A stretch of DNA of 64,000 nt from CAYFYJ01 sp964347415 (lineage in GTDB: Archaea; Aenigmatarchaeota; Aenigmatarchaeia; CG10238-14), in assembly GCA_964347415.1 (NCBI GenBank), contig CAYFYJ010000009.1, positions 30,517 through 94,516 on the forward strand, read 5' to 3'. A model generated the notes under the pieces. The model saw nothing but the letters and a program-made list of their open reading frames with translations. It did no database searches and was not told the DNA's origin. Position numbers and translations under genes: made by a program. Below are positions 16,461 to 24,193 of the stretch, piece by piece (the stretch's first letter is position 1; each line of letters starts with the position of its first letter).

Positions 16461-17078
16461 ATGTTCGAATCAAAAAGATGTAGAAAATGTGGTAAAGGTT
16501 TAAAAAAGGAATGGGAATTCTGCCCTTACTGTGGGGAAGGAGTTGAGTATAAACGGCCCTACGGGGATGTTTTTGAGGATATAGAAAAAGAATTCGAAAG
16601 AATAGCTAAGATGCCTACCCCCATGTTTATTAGATTTCCAAAACTCGATATGGAATCACCGTTTAAAAGAGGCAACATCAGCATAGTTATTAAAACTGGA
16701 ACCGGTATGAAACCTAAAATCGATGTAAAAACTTCTGGACATTACAAAAAACTCGAACCCCAGATAAAAAGAAGGTTGGGTGTGGAAGGAGAAGTCGAGC
16801 AGGTAAAGGAAGAAAAACGAGAAATTAGGATACCCAAAACAACCGAAGAACCAGAAACGAGAATTGAATCACGGGGTAATGAAGAAACGATCACGATTAA
16901 ATTACCAGATGTTAAAAAATTGGACGATATCGAAATCAGAAAATTGGGACAATCCATCGAGATAAAGGCCTTTGCTGGGGATAAAGCATACTTTAAGTTA
17001 ATTCCGATTAGATCTAATGCTCAAATTTCTGATAGAAGTTTCAAGAATGGTGTTCTGAAGATTCAAATAGTGAAATAA
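16461..17078 (+). CDS. Zinc-ribbon protein with Hsp20/ArsA-HSP20-like C-terminal domain
   Basis: The 205-residue protein begins with a complete zinc ribbon (CRKCGKGLKKEWEFCPYCG, residues 5-23). A middle linker is followed by a beta-rich domain (about 125-205) with KLPDVKKLDDIEI and a terminal FKNGVLKIQIV. The latter is the FxNGVLxVxxPK-type last strand of small heat-shock/CS-like domains, as in the HSP20-like tail of ArsA. Lys/Glu-rich linkers join the parts. A chaperone or adaptor role is inferred; the zinc ribbon suggests protein or nucleic-acid contact. The start ATG is preceded by TTAAATAATATG, compatible with a leaderless gene. Confidence 0.7.
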   Translation: MFESKRCRKCGKGLKKEWEFCPYCGEGVEYKRPYGDVFEDIEKEFERIAKMPTPMFIRFPKLDMESPFKRGNISIVIKTGTGMKPKIDVKTSGHYKKLEPQIKRRLGVEGEVEQVKEEKREIRIPKTTEEPETRIESRGNEETITIKLPDVKKLDDIEIRKLGQSIEIKAFAGDKAYFKLIPIRSNAQISDRSFKNGVLKIQIVK

Positions 17079-17141
17079 CAATAAGTTACTTCTTCTGAGG
17101 TCAATTTAAATTTAACTGAAAATAGTATATTCATTGATTTC

Positions 17142-17831
17142 ATGGTGAAATATAAACTACCTTATGTATGGGAATTGTATCCAAAAGATAAACCAGAAAT
17201 GACCTCAGTATTGATAGGAACAATCCATGTACTATTGAAATCTAGTAAAGTAATGAGAGATTTTGCTTACAATCTACATCTTGAACCTTATTTTCATAAC
17301 AAAGAATATCTTCTTACAGAATCAGAAGTGGAAACTGATATAGGATGGTATAGACAACTCAATGCTTCACAAAAAAGAACCTTGCATTTTACTTTTCTTG
17401 ATGGTAATACAATCGTTATAGATGCTATTTTGGAAGATTTTGCGAAAAAAAATAATATACCCCATAAAGGAATAGAGTCATTTAATGAACGTAAAAAGGC
17501 TGCGTTTGCTGTGACTGCTAAAACTGCTGAAGAGTATGCGGGATTAGAGGAAAGTGAAAGAACTTATAGAACTTTTTTGCCTTTTGTTATGTTTCAGAAA
17601 CTTTTGTACACGTGGGAATTGTATAAGTATGGTTATGTTTACATGTTAGGGAGGTTTAAATTCGATTATTCCGAATTTACCCCAGACCGTATAGATAAGA
17701 GAGATAAAAAAATGGCAGAAAAACTTAGGGATGAATTCTATGAGAACCGATGTGTGGCGGGAGTTGGATTGTATCATTGTCCATGGATATGCAATCAACT
17801 AATGTCAGAGTTCGTAATCAGAAGGATTTGA
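17142..17831 (+). CDS. TraB/GumN-family protein
   Basis: 230 residues. The N-terminal SVLIGTIHVLLKSSKV (residues 22-37) matches the LxGTxHV signature that opens TraB/GumN/PrgY proteins. LLTESEVET gives the following acidic block, GIESFNERKKAA the GxExxxEQ-like block, and VAGVGLYHCPWICNQL the C-terminal VGxGHxxG strand, here with GLYHC. The family (Tiki superfamily) contains proposed metal-dependent proteases or hydrolases. There is no signal peptide, so it is cytoplasmic. It precedes the class III aminotransferase by 43 bases and may be cotranscribed. Confidence 0.72.
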   Translation: MVKYKLPYVWELYPKDKPEMTSVLIGTIHVLLKSSKVMRDFAYNLHLEPYFHNKEYLLTESEVETDIGWYRQLNASQKRTLHFTFLDGNTIVIDAILEDFAKKNNIPHKGIESFNERKKAAFAVTAKTAEEYAGLEESERTYRTFLPFVMFQKLLYTWELYKYGYVYMLGRFKFDYSEFTPDRIDKRDKKMAEKLRDEFYENRCVAGVGLYHCPWICNQLMSEFVIRRI

Positions 17832-17874
17832 GCATATATTTTAATTTAATTTGAATAAAAACTAATTATTCTAT

Positions 17875-19107
17875 ATGGAAATAAAAAAGAACCCTCCTGG
17901 ATCGAAAGTAAAAAAAATCGTAAAACAAACCAAGAAATTCTGCATCGAAACCACCTTTGCCTATCCTCTCGTCATAAAAACTGGTAACGGTTGTTTACTA
18001 GAGGATGTTGACGGAACTATTTATTTGGATTTTAATTCTAACGTTGCTAGTTGCAGTGTAGGTTATAATCATCCAGAGATAATGAAAGTCCTAGAAAAAT
18101 TCTCCAAACTCGGTACTCATAAGATTGCAGGACAGGATTTCTATACTGAAGAACAGGTAAAACTAGCCAGAAAACTCGTAAAAATTACGCCTAGGGATTT
18201 ATCGAGAATTCTTCTCATTAACAGCGGGGCAGAAGCAGTTGAGAATGCGATAAAGTTTTGTTACAGAAAACATGGACCTTTAGCGGGTGTATCATGTATT
18301 AGAGGTTTCCATGGGAGAACTATAGGTGCTTTATCTTTTACAGATAGTAAGGCTGTGCAAAAAAGAAATTATCCTGAAGTTAATAACGAGTTAATAAAAT
18401 TCTGCACGAACGATAATGATCCAGATATCAACCAGTTAGAAGAATTGATACAGAGAGAGGCTGAGCCTGCTTTTGTTATCGTAGAATGCGTACAGGGTGA
18501 AGGTGGTTATAGGCCAGCAAGTAAAAAATTCATTCAAACATTGAGAAAAGTAACCAAGAAGCATCATGTACCATTGATCATCGACGATATACAAGCAGGG
18601 ATGGGCAGAACAGGAAAATGGTGGTCTTTCGAACACTATAAAGTCAAACCAGATTTAATGACTGCTGGGAAATCGTTACAAGTTGGAGCTGTAGTTTCTT
18701 CCAGATATTATGATCCTCATGAACCTGGTTCAGTCTCCTCAACCTGGGGTGGTGGGCACAGGATTGACATGGCTGTTGGGCTGAAGACTATCGAGATAAT
18801 CGAGAAGGAGAGATTGTTGAAGAATGCTCGAGTAACGGGAGGATATTTCCTGAAGAGATTCAAAGAGATGCAAGAAAAATATCCAGATAAAATCGTGGAT
18901 GTTCGTGGCTTAGGTTTAATGTTAGGTATTGAGTTCAAAGACGAGAAACGCAGAAATTTTGTTGTCCAAGAAGCCTTCAAAAAAAGGTTGTTACTGTTGG
19001 GTTGCGGTTACAAGAGTGTTAGAATTGCGCCACCGTTGATAATAACAAAAGATATTGCAGATCATGGATTGTACATTTTTGAAAATACAATGAAGGATCT
19101 CAGATGA
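17875..19107 (+). CDS. Class III (ornithine/GABA-type) aminotransferase
   Basis: A 410-residue PLP enzyme of the acetylornithine/ornithine/4-aminobutyrate aminotransferase class. Seen: the N-terminal DVDGTIYLDFNSNVASCSVG block, INSGAEAVENAIKFCYRKHG (PLP phosphate contact), GFHGRTIGALSFTDSK, VECVQGEGGYRPA, DDIQAGMGRTGKWWSFEH (PLP-ring Asp), and TAGKSLQVGAVVS with the Schiff-base Lys. Thermococcal relatives act as ornithine omega-aminotransferases or amino-acid racemases, so the exact reaction is open. OTC and carbamate kinase nearby make ornithine a plausible substrate. The stop overlaps the next gene as ATGA. Confidence 0.88.
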   Translation: MEIKKNPPGSKVKKIVKQTKKFCIETTFAYPLVIKTGNGCLLEDVDGTIYLDFNSNVASCSVGYNHPEIMKVLEKFSKLGTHKIAGQDFYTEEQVKLARKLVKITPRDLSRILLINSGAEAVENAIKFCYRKHGPLAGVSCIRGFHGRTIGALSFTDSKAVQKRNYPEVNNELIKFCTNDNDPDINQLEELIQREAEPAFVIVECVQGEGGYRPASKKFIQTLRKVTKKHHVPLIIDDIQAGMGRTGKWWSFEHYKVKPDLMTAGKSLQVGAVVSSRYYDPHEPGSVSSTWGGGHRIDMAVGLKTIEIIEKERLLKNARVTGGYFLKRFKEMQEKYPDKIVDVRGLGLMLGIEFKDEKRRNFVVQEAFKKRLLLLGCGYKSVRIAPPLIITKDIADHGLYIFENTMKDLR

Positions 19108-19526
19108 CGAAGAAGAAAAAATTCCGAAAGAAAAGGTTCACCAGATATTTAATCAAGAGTTTGATGAGAGAAAAAGTAAAGAATATTAAAATAAAGAATG
19201 ATCGAATTTCTCTTGAATATGATGGAGAGAAGATAAGAAATAAAATAGTTATAAAAAAACATGAATGGTTTGTAGGTAGTTGGGCTAAGACAAGGGGAAA
19301 AGTCTACATCGATAATGACCTCAAAGGCAAGAAAGATAGAGATGCTGTTGCTGTTCATGAAGCGATCGAAAAATTCGTGGCTCAGAAGTATGGTTTGGAT
19401 GAGGAAATTGATGCTCACAGGATTGCGACCAAGAAGGAAAGAGAGTATTTTGAAAAAATCGGTGGTAATTGGAGAAGACATCAGATGAAAGTAACAAAGG
19501 TTTGGATGCGTGAAGGCAAGAAATGA
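19104..19526 (+). CDS. Hypothetical protein with conserved HE...H residues
   Basis: A 140-residue basic protein, overlapping the aminotransferase stop by 4 bases (translational coupling). After a Lys/Arg-rich N-terminus and a beta segment, it has DAVAVHEAIEKFVAQKYGLD followed by DAHRIATKKEREYFEKIGG. This spaced His-Glu...His pattern resembles a metal site in archaeal hypothetical proteins. It lacks a classical HExxH. The function is unknown; coupling suggests a role next to the aminotransferase, but this may only reflect genome compaction. Confidence 0.7.
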   Translation: MTKKKKFRKKRFTRYLIKSLMREKVKNIKIKNDRISLEYDGEKIRNKIVIKKHEWFVGSWAKTRGKVYIDNDLKGKKDRDAVAVHEAIEKFVAQKYGLDEEIDAHRIATKKEREYFEKIGGNWRRHQMKVTKVWMREGKK

Positions 19527-19561
19527 TAACCTTTATCATATGAAAAATAAAACATTATTCA

Positions 19562-20467
19562 ATGTTGGAAGATTTTATAGACATACTGCTTAGACCGAAA
19601 GAATTTTTTGAAGATGCTGGTCCACAAGACTATTTTCTCCTCTGCAGGTTTTGGGTAATAATGTCCTTTGTTCCGGCCGTAGAATTCGCTATAATCGCTT
19701 TCTTCTCTAAAATTCCGATAAACATTCCTTTTGCGACAACTGGTATTGTCTTGGCAATTATAATTTTCATCACTTCATTTCTGTCCTTAGCTAGTGGAGG
19801 ATTGGTTCTCAGCTTCATTTATGCAGGGATAATTCATATGGTTTGTCGTTTGTTTGGATGTAGAGGATTCAAGAAAACGCTAACACCAGTAATAATCTCT
19901 AGCTTACCGAATCTTCTAGCGGGATTTTGTCAACAGATGCTCTTCACTCTAGGAATTTCTTTCTTTTCCTCTCTCTTCGCTGATTATATGATTTTCATAA
20001 TATTTTTACTGTCTGTTACAGCTGTCTTATGGTTCTGGTCTCTGATAATAAACATAATCGGGATAGCCACGTTACATAACATTTCTGCGGTTAAAGCGAC
20101 AGTATCTGTTTTTATCATTCCTTTGATAATTGTTTTGAGCATCGGGGCTTTCTTGACTGACATGTCTCTGACGTATGTTAAAGAAATCTTAACTTCTAGA
20201 GCATCTGCAATTTCTATCAATGCGTATTGTATGAACGGGGATATAGTGATAAATCTATTTAATGGTAGAAATGATGCCATGAGTGGTGACTCAATAAAAG
20301 TTTTTATTGACGATGTTGATGATAGTGTATACTTCAATTTCGGTACTATCGCACCTGAGACATCGAAAGAAGCCATAGATTTTAAACTCGATATGTATTC
20401 TGCAGGAAAGCATAAGGTAGAAGTTAAATATCGTAGTAGTATTGCTGGTGCGATTGTTGAGTGCTAA
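19562..20467 (+). CDS. Yip1-like membrane protein with C-terminal extracellular beta domain
   Basis: 301 residues: five to six membrane helices (about 25-215), then a soluble C-terminal domain of about 90 residues. The LLRPKEFFEDAG N-terminus is the amphipathic start typical of Yip1/YIF1-family archaeal proteins, and PVIISSLPNLLAG matches their conserved helix. The tail (INAYCMNGDIVINLFNGRND...) looks like a small beta-sandwich facing outside. The role is unknown. It is convergent with OTC, overlapping by 4 bases. Confidence 0.7.
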   Translation: MLEDFIDILLRPKEFFEDAGPQDYFLLCRFWVIMSFVPAVEFAIIAFFSKIPINIPFATTGIVLAIIIFITSFLSLASGGLVLSFIYAGIIHMVCRLFGCRGFKKTLTPVIISSLPNLLAGFCQQMLFTLGISFFSSLFADYMIFIIFLLSVTAVLWFWSLIINIIGIATLHNISAVKATVSVFIIPLIIVLSIGAFLTDMSLTYVKEILTSRASAISINAYCMNGDIVINLFNGRNDAMSGDSIKVFIDDVDDSVYFNFGTIAPETSKEAIDFKLDMYSAGKHKVEVKYRSSIAGAIVEC

Positions 20468-21396
20468 TATAAAACCCTAATTTTGGGGCCCAGCATTTTA
20501 TCTAATAATGCTTTCTGAGTATGTAATCTATTCTCAGCCTGGTCAAACACAATGGATTTTGGTCCATCGATGACTTCAGGCGTTACTTCCTCTCCTCTAT
20601 GAGCAGGTAAACAATGCATATAAATAGCATCATTTGCAGCCAGTTTAAAAAGTTTGTTAGTAACTTGATACTTTGGTATGAACACTTTTAGTCTCTTTGA
20701 TTTTTCTTTCTCGTCACCCATACTGATGAAGGTGTCGTTGTAGATTATATTTGCATTTTTTACTGCTGTTTTGGGTTCTGTCGTGATAACAACTTTTGAT
20801 TTTGTAATTTTGGAATAATCTTTTGCCATTCTGACTATTTGTTTATTCGGTTCATATCCTTTAGGCGAAGCAACAGAAATATCCATGCCAACTTTAGCAC
20901 AGCCTAGGAGTAAAGAGTTACAGACGTTATTACCATCCCCGACATAAGCCAATTTTAAGCCTTTAAAATCCCCAAACTTTTCTTTGATAGTGAAAAGGTC
21001 TGACAAGATTTGGCAAGGATGGGTTAAATCACTTAGAGCATTGACAACATTTTTATTCATAGATTTTGACATTATCTCCAACGTTTTGTGGGAAAAAACT
21101 CTTGCGACGACAGCATCAACATATCTATCCAACACTTTCGCAGTATCTTCTATGGTTTCTCCTCTGGCCAATTGACTCGTTGATTTATCCATGTAGATAC
21201 TCCCCCCGCCCATCTGTTGAATCCCAGTCTCAAAAGAAAGCCTAGTTCTGGTCGATGATTTTTCGAACAATAAACAAAATACTTTACCCTTTAAAAGATT
21301 GTTAATAGGATTTTTCTTTAATTTTTCAGACAATTCAAGGATTTCAAGGATTTCCCCTCTTTTAAGATCATCAAGAGTCAATAGATCTTTCTTCAT
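20464..21396 (-). CDS. argF: Ornithine carbamoyltransferase
   Basis: A 310-residue OTC (usual length) exchanging carbamoyl phosphate and ornithine with citrulline and phosphate. Seen: KSSTRTRLSFETGI (carbamoyl-phosphate loop STRT), LSDLTHPCQILSD (HPCQ), FISMGDEKEKSKRL (SMG ornithine loop, distinguishing it from aspartate carbamoyltransferase) and YMHCLPAHRGEEV (HCLP). The strong Shine-Dalgarno GGAGGGGG stands right before the ATG. Carbamate kinase lies 72 bases upstream in the same direction, so the pair fits catabolic ATP production from citrulline-derived carbamoyl phosphate. An anabolic arginine role cannot be excluded. Confidence 0.95.
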   Translation of the reverse strand: MKKDLLTLDDLKRGEILEILELSEKLKKNPINNLLKGKVFCLLFEKSSTRTRLSFETGIQQMGGGSIYMDKSTSQLARGETIEDTAKVLDRYVDAVVARVFSHKTLEIMSKSMNKNVVNALSDLTHPCQILSDLFTIKEKFGDFKGLKLAYVGDGNNVCNSLLLGCAKVGMDISVASPKGYEPNKQIVRMAKDYSKITKSKVVITTEPKTAVKNANIIYNDTFISMGDEKEKSKRLKVFIPKYQVTNKLFKLAANDAIYMHCLPAHRGEEVTPEVIDGPKSIVFDQAENRLHTQKALLDKMLGPKIRVLY

Positions 21397-21468
21397 TTTA
21401 CCCCCTCCATTTTTTAATTCTTTGAATAATTTTTTTTAATAAGAATTCGTTTGTCCAAAATATGTTTT

Positions 21469-22362
21469 TCAATAACGAGTTATTATAGTACCTGCTTTAT
21501 TCTTCAACGCCTTCTCTAACGATAGTAATTCTGTGATGATGACTCTCTTTCCACCTTTTTTTAAGAATTCTATACTAGCTTCAATCTTGGGTTTCATCGA
21601 TCCCTCTTTGAAATGCCCCTGTTTAAGGTATTTCATCGCTTCCTCGACTATAATTTTTTTAAGAGGTTTTTGATTCTTTTTTCCATAATTCAAGTAAACA
21701 GAATTAACATTAGTCAAAAGAATGAGAGTTTCGGCTTTAAGCTCGGTAGCAAGTTTTTGAGACGCATAATCTTTATCTATTACCGCTTCGATTCCAATTA
21801 ACTTTCTTTTTTTCAGAACTACTGGTATTCCTCCTCCACCACAAGCTATCACGATTATACCTTTTTTAACCAAATTCTTAATCCCTCCCAATTCTATTAT
21901 TTTCCTTGGTTTGGGTGATGGAACAACTTTCCTCCAACCCTCTTCTTGTTTAGTCATGTTCTTAAAGATTTTCCTAGGATAATAAGGACCAATAGGTTTT
22001 GTAGGTTTTTTGAAAGCTGGGTCTTTTCTATTCACTAATACTTGAGTCATTACTGTGGTAACCGGTTTTTTCAATTCATTCCTTAAGTTTATCTGCAGAA
22101 AATAGCCAATCTGACCTTGAGTCATGGCATCACAAACATCCAAGGGCATTGAAGGAATTTTTTGTTTAGATCTTTCTTGTTGTAAGAGTAAATTACCAAC
22201 TTGAGGACCATTTCCGTGTGTTATTACAATTCGATATTTTTTAAGAAGAACTCTTAATTGTTTTACAGTCTTGTTTATATTTTTCAGTTGTTGTTGAAAA
22301 GTTCCTTTTTCGTTTGACTTGAGAATGGCATTCCCCCCAAGAGCAATAACCGCAATCCTCAT
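21469..22362 (-). CDS. arcC: Carbamate kinase
   Basis: A 297-residue amino-acid-kinase-fold enzyme making ATP from carbamoyl phosphate and ADP. Seen: ALGGNAILKSNEKGTFQQQ at the N-terminus, ITHGNGPQVGNLLLQQE (nucleotide/carbamoyl site), the KPIGPYY insert typical of carbamate kinases, and VIACGGGGIPVVLKKRKLIG followed by AVIDKDYASQKLATEL (ADP contact). Length and motifs are complete. It lies first in an arcC-argF unit. The substrate supply (arginine deiminase or another route to citrulline) is not evident in the window. Confidence 0.95.
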   Translation of the reverse strand: MRIAVIALGGNAILKSNEKGTFQQQLKNINKTVKQLRVLLKKYRIVITHGNGPQVGNLLLQQERSKQKIPSMPLDVCDAMTQGQIGYFLQINLRNELKKPVTTVMTQVLVNRKDPAFKKPTKPIGPYYPRKIFKNMTKQEEGWRKVVPSPKPRKIIELGGIKNLVKKGIIVIACGGGGIPVVLKKRKLIGIEAVIDKDYASQKLATELKAETLILLTNVNSVYLNYGKKNQKPLKKIIVEEAMKYLKQGHFKEGSMKPKIEASIEFLKKGGKRVIITELLSLEKALKNKAGTIITRY

Positions 22363-22432
22363 AAAATAGTTTTGTCTTTGTCAAATAAATTATTTAGTTC
22401 TTTAACGCAAATTAGAATTAGGGGGTGTTTGA

Positions 22433-22870
22433 TTGGCTAAAGCTTGGAAGATAATTGCAGCAGCTATAGTTTATGTGATAATATCGCAAGTGGTTCGTAC
22501 TGTAGAATCTATGATGACTATGGACTATTACATAGATGAGACATATTTTTCAGTGTGGAGTAAAATAATGATGCCGGGACCTGGAGCGCCACCTACTGAG
22601 TTTTACATAATCTCTATAATTTTTGCTTTTATTGGGGGCTTAATCTTTGCAGGTGCCTACACTATTATCACCAAAGGTATTCCAGGTAAGACTGTCGTTA
22701 AGAAGGGTATCAACTACGGATTACTGATATGGCTCGTTGCAGGCATTCCATTTGGTTTAGGTTTGATTTTACTGATAAACTTACCTTACGACTTGATAGC
22801 AATATGGACAGTGACATCATTGATAGTATATTTGCTAGCCGGAGCTGCTACTGCTAAAATTGTCAAGTAA
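22433..22870 (+). CDS. Four-helix membrane protein, unknown
   Basis: 145 residues with helices at about 6-26, 55-78, 92-115 and 120-142. TTG at 22433 is the start because a strong GGGGGTG Shine-Dalgarno lies 5 bases before it and no ATG is available at a sensible place. No signature motif is recognised; GGLIFAGAYTIITKGIPGK is typical of small helical-bundle envelope proteins. It ends 8 bases inside the convergent small membrane gene. Confidence 0.65.
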   Translation: MAKAWKIIAAAIVYVIISQVVRTVESMMTMDYYIDETYFSVWSKIMMPGPGAPPTEFYIISIIFAFIGGLIFAGAYTIITKGIPGKTVVKKGINYGLLIWLVAGIPFGLGLILLINLPYDLIAIWTVTSLIVYLLAGAATAKIVK

Positions 22871-23063
22871 TTTTTTTCTTTTTTTCTTCAGGCCTAATAC
22901 TCTGTAACAGAAGTGGAAGTCCACATAGTGTTATTACTAACCCAAAACCGATTCCTCTTGGTCTCGGCCCGATAAAACTTCCTGTTATCGATGGGTATCC
23001 TCCCTCCAAAAATATTCCTAAGAAGATTAAAATCATGCCCAGAGTAAAATATCTCATCTTCAT
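22863..23063 (-). CDS. Small two-helix membrane protein (DUF131-like)
   Basis: 66 residues from ATG 23063: helix about 6-22, a GGYPSITGSFIGPRPRG loop, helix about 38-54, then a Lys-rich tail. The layout resembles DUF131/TIGR00304 archaeal proteins with their GGxxxIGPxP loop, a tentative match. The start lies 5 bases after the SpoIIM-like gene stop on the same strand, so the two are probably cotranslated. The frame is open farther upstream, but that part lies inside the SpoIIM gene and looks non-coding in this frame. Confidence 0.6.
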   Translation of the reverse strand: MKMRYFTLGMILIFLGIFLEGGYPSITGSFIGPRPRGIGFGLVITLCGLPLLLQSIRPEEKKKKIT

Positions 23064-23068
23064 ATTAT

Positions 23069-23851
23069 CTAAATCATGATTATCGTTGTTTCTATTATTC
23101 CGCCAATTATTAAGAAAATGAAAGCAATGGCCAATAATTTCATAGAATCTTGAATTATATCCCAAAATTTCACAGATTTTCTTCTTGTCACTGCAGCAGA
23201 TACGAGCCCACCAGCTATAGCCCCTATAAAATATGCGCCTATTTCGAATGTTCCATGAGGTATGAACATGAGAACTGCGGATGGTAGAGCTATGAGTCCA
23301 CCTGAAGATTTGGCTATTAGACCTATCGCAGACGAGAGGACAGAAGCATTCCAAGCCAGTATGAAAATGGCTCCGGAACCGAACAGGAAAGAGAATAAGA
23401 ATGAGAGTGTTAAAACACTGGAGTTGTTGGCGAATATTTCTACGAACTTGTTACCAAAATCAAACCTTCCTCTTATCAAGTTGACTTCATTTATCTGATC
23501 GGAAAAAACTTTTTCAACGACCGTATCAGGTAGAATAACAAAACTCAAAGACATCGCAATAATCATTCCTGAGAATAAGGCGACATAAGCAAAAATTATA
23601 TCCCCGTAACGTTGAAAAAAAGTATGGGTGTCCATCATCTTTTCGTCTTCATGTGCCTCATACCTTAACAAACGGTTTATGAATGGTAATGATGACAGAG
23701 TTATTATTATGACCGTAAACAAACCAGTAGACTGTGGGAAGATGCTATAAGCAACGAACAGAGATATTAAAGAAATAACGATACCGAGACCAAAAGCTTT
23801 GAGCGGGTCTTTCAATATTTCTTTAGTTCCTGCTATCCTGTCTAAAACCAT
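23069..23851 (-). CDS. SpoIIM/DUF95-family membrane protein
   Basis: A 260-residue membrane protein with about six helices. The conserved core of the SpoIIM (stage II sporulation protein M, DUF95) family is clear: FIFAYV...FSGMI, ANNSSVLTLSFLFSFLFGSG (asparagine-rich entry to a helix), NASVLSSAIGL and FIPHGTFEIGAYFIGAIAGG with the PHGxxE motif. In archaea the role is unknown, possibly membrane organisation or transport. It forms a unit with the 66-residue membrane protein downstream. Confidence 0.85.
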   Translation of the reverse strand: MVLDRIAGTKEILKDPLKAFGLGIVISLISLFVAYSIFPQSTGLFTVIIITLSSLPFINRLLRYEAHEDEKMMDTHTFFQRYGDIIFAYVALFSGMIIAMSLSFVILPDTVVEKVFSDQINEVNLIRGRFDFGNKFVEIFANNSSVLTLSFLFSFLFGSGAIFILAWNASVLSSAIGLIAKSSGGLIALPSAVLMFIPHGTFEIGAYFIGAIAGGLVSAAVTRRKSVKFWDIIQDSMKLLAIAFIFLIIGGIIETTIIMI

Positions 23852-23912
23852 CCTATCTAAATAAATTAGGGAAAAAGAGTATAAATTACTTAACTAGATT
23901 ATTTATTTAAGT

Positions 23913-24054
23913 GCCGGGATGGCAGAATCTGGTTAATGCGCTCGGCTCGAGCGCTCGATGATGAACCCTGAGGTATCTGATAAGTGATGATACAATGGAG
24001 ATCAGAGAAACCGAGTGCCCTTTGGGCTTGTGAGTTCAAATCTCACTCCCGGCG
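23913..24054 (+). tRNA. tRNA-Ser(CGA) with a 58-nt anticodon-loop intron
   Basis: Acceptor GCCGGGA (23913-23919) pairs with TCCCGGC (24047-24053), and the discriminator is G, as expected for Ser. The D arm spans 23922-23939, the anticodon stem CTCGG/CCGAG is 23941-23945 with 24011-24015, and the loop gives U33 then CGA. The long variable arm GCCC-TTT-GGGC and the T arm GTGAG-TTCAAAT-CTCAC complete a type II tRNA. An intron sits after position 37. The long variable arm with G73 favours Ser over Leu. CCA is not encoded. A TATA-like ATTTATTTAAG lies just upstream. Confidence 0.9.
23952..24009 (+). ncRNA. Intron of tRNA-Ser with box C/D guide RNA architecture
   Basis: Within the intron, box C ATGATGA (23958-23964) is followed by exactly 12 nt and CTGA (D', 23977-23980). 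Three nt later comes box C' GTGATGA (23984-23990), followed by exactly 12 nt and CAGA (24003-24006, a one-base variant of box D). The 12-nt guides and 3-nt D'-C' spacer are the classic archaeal C/D sRNA geometry. Candidate guides are 23965-23976 and 23991-24002. CTCG before C and CGAG after D could form a closing stem. Intron-borne C/D guides are known in archaeal pre-tRNA-Trp; this one in Ser is inferred. Confidence 0.6.
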
Positions 24055-24068
24055 TCATTAATGGATGA

Positions 24069-24142
24069 GCGTCAATGGTCCAGCCTGGTTAAGACTCGAG
24101 CTTCCCAAGCTTGCAACGCGGGTTCGAATCCCGCTTGGCGCA
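24069..24142 (+). tRNA. tRNA-Gly(CCC)
   Basis: 74 nt: acceptor GCGTCAA/TTGGCGC with one G-T pair, D arm with GGTT, anticodon stem CGAGC/GCTTG around loop TTCCCAA giving anticodon CCC, T arm GCGGG-TTCGAAT-CCCGC, discriminator A. There is no intron and no encoded CCA. It lies 14 bases after tRNA-Ser and could be in the same primary transcript. Confidence 0.93.
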
Positions 24143-24150
24143 TTAAAAAT

Positions 24151-24193
24151 CTTTATAAATCTATACTCTGATTATTTACGAGAGGTGTAGCGA
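24151..24193 (+). promoter_or_regulatory. Promoter and ribosome binding site of the L18e-L13-S9-RpoN operon
   Basis: TTTATAAAT near 24152-24160 is a near-consensus archaeal TATA box. GAGAGGTG (24180-24187) is a strong Shine-Dalgarno placed 6 bases before the rpl18e ATG at 24194. No other signal is seen in the gap after tRNA-Gly. Confidence 0.7.
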
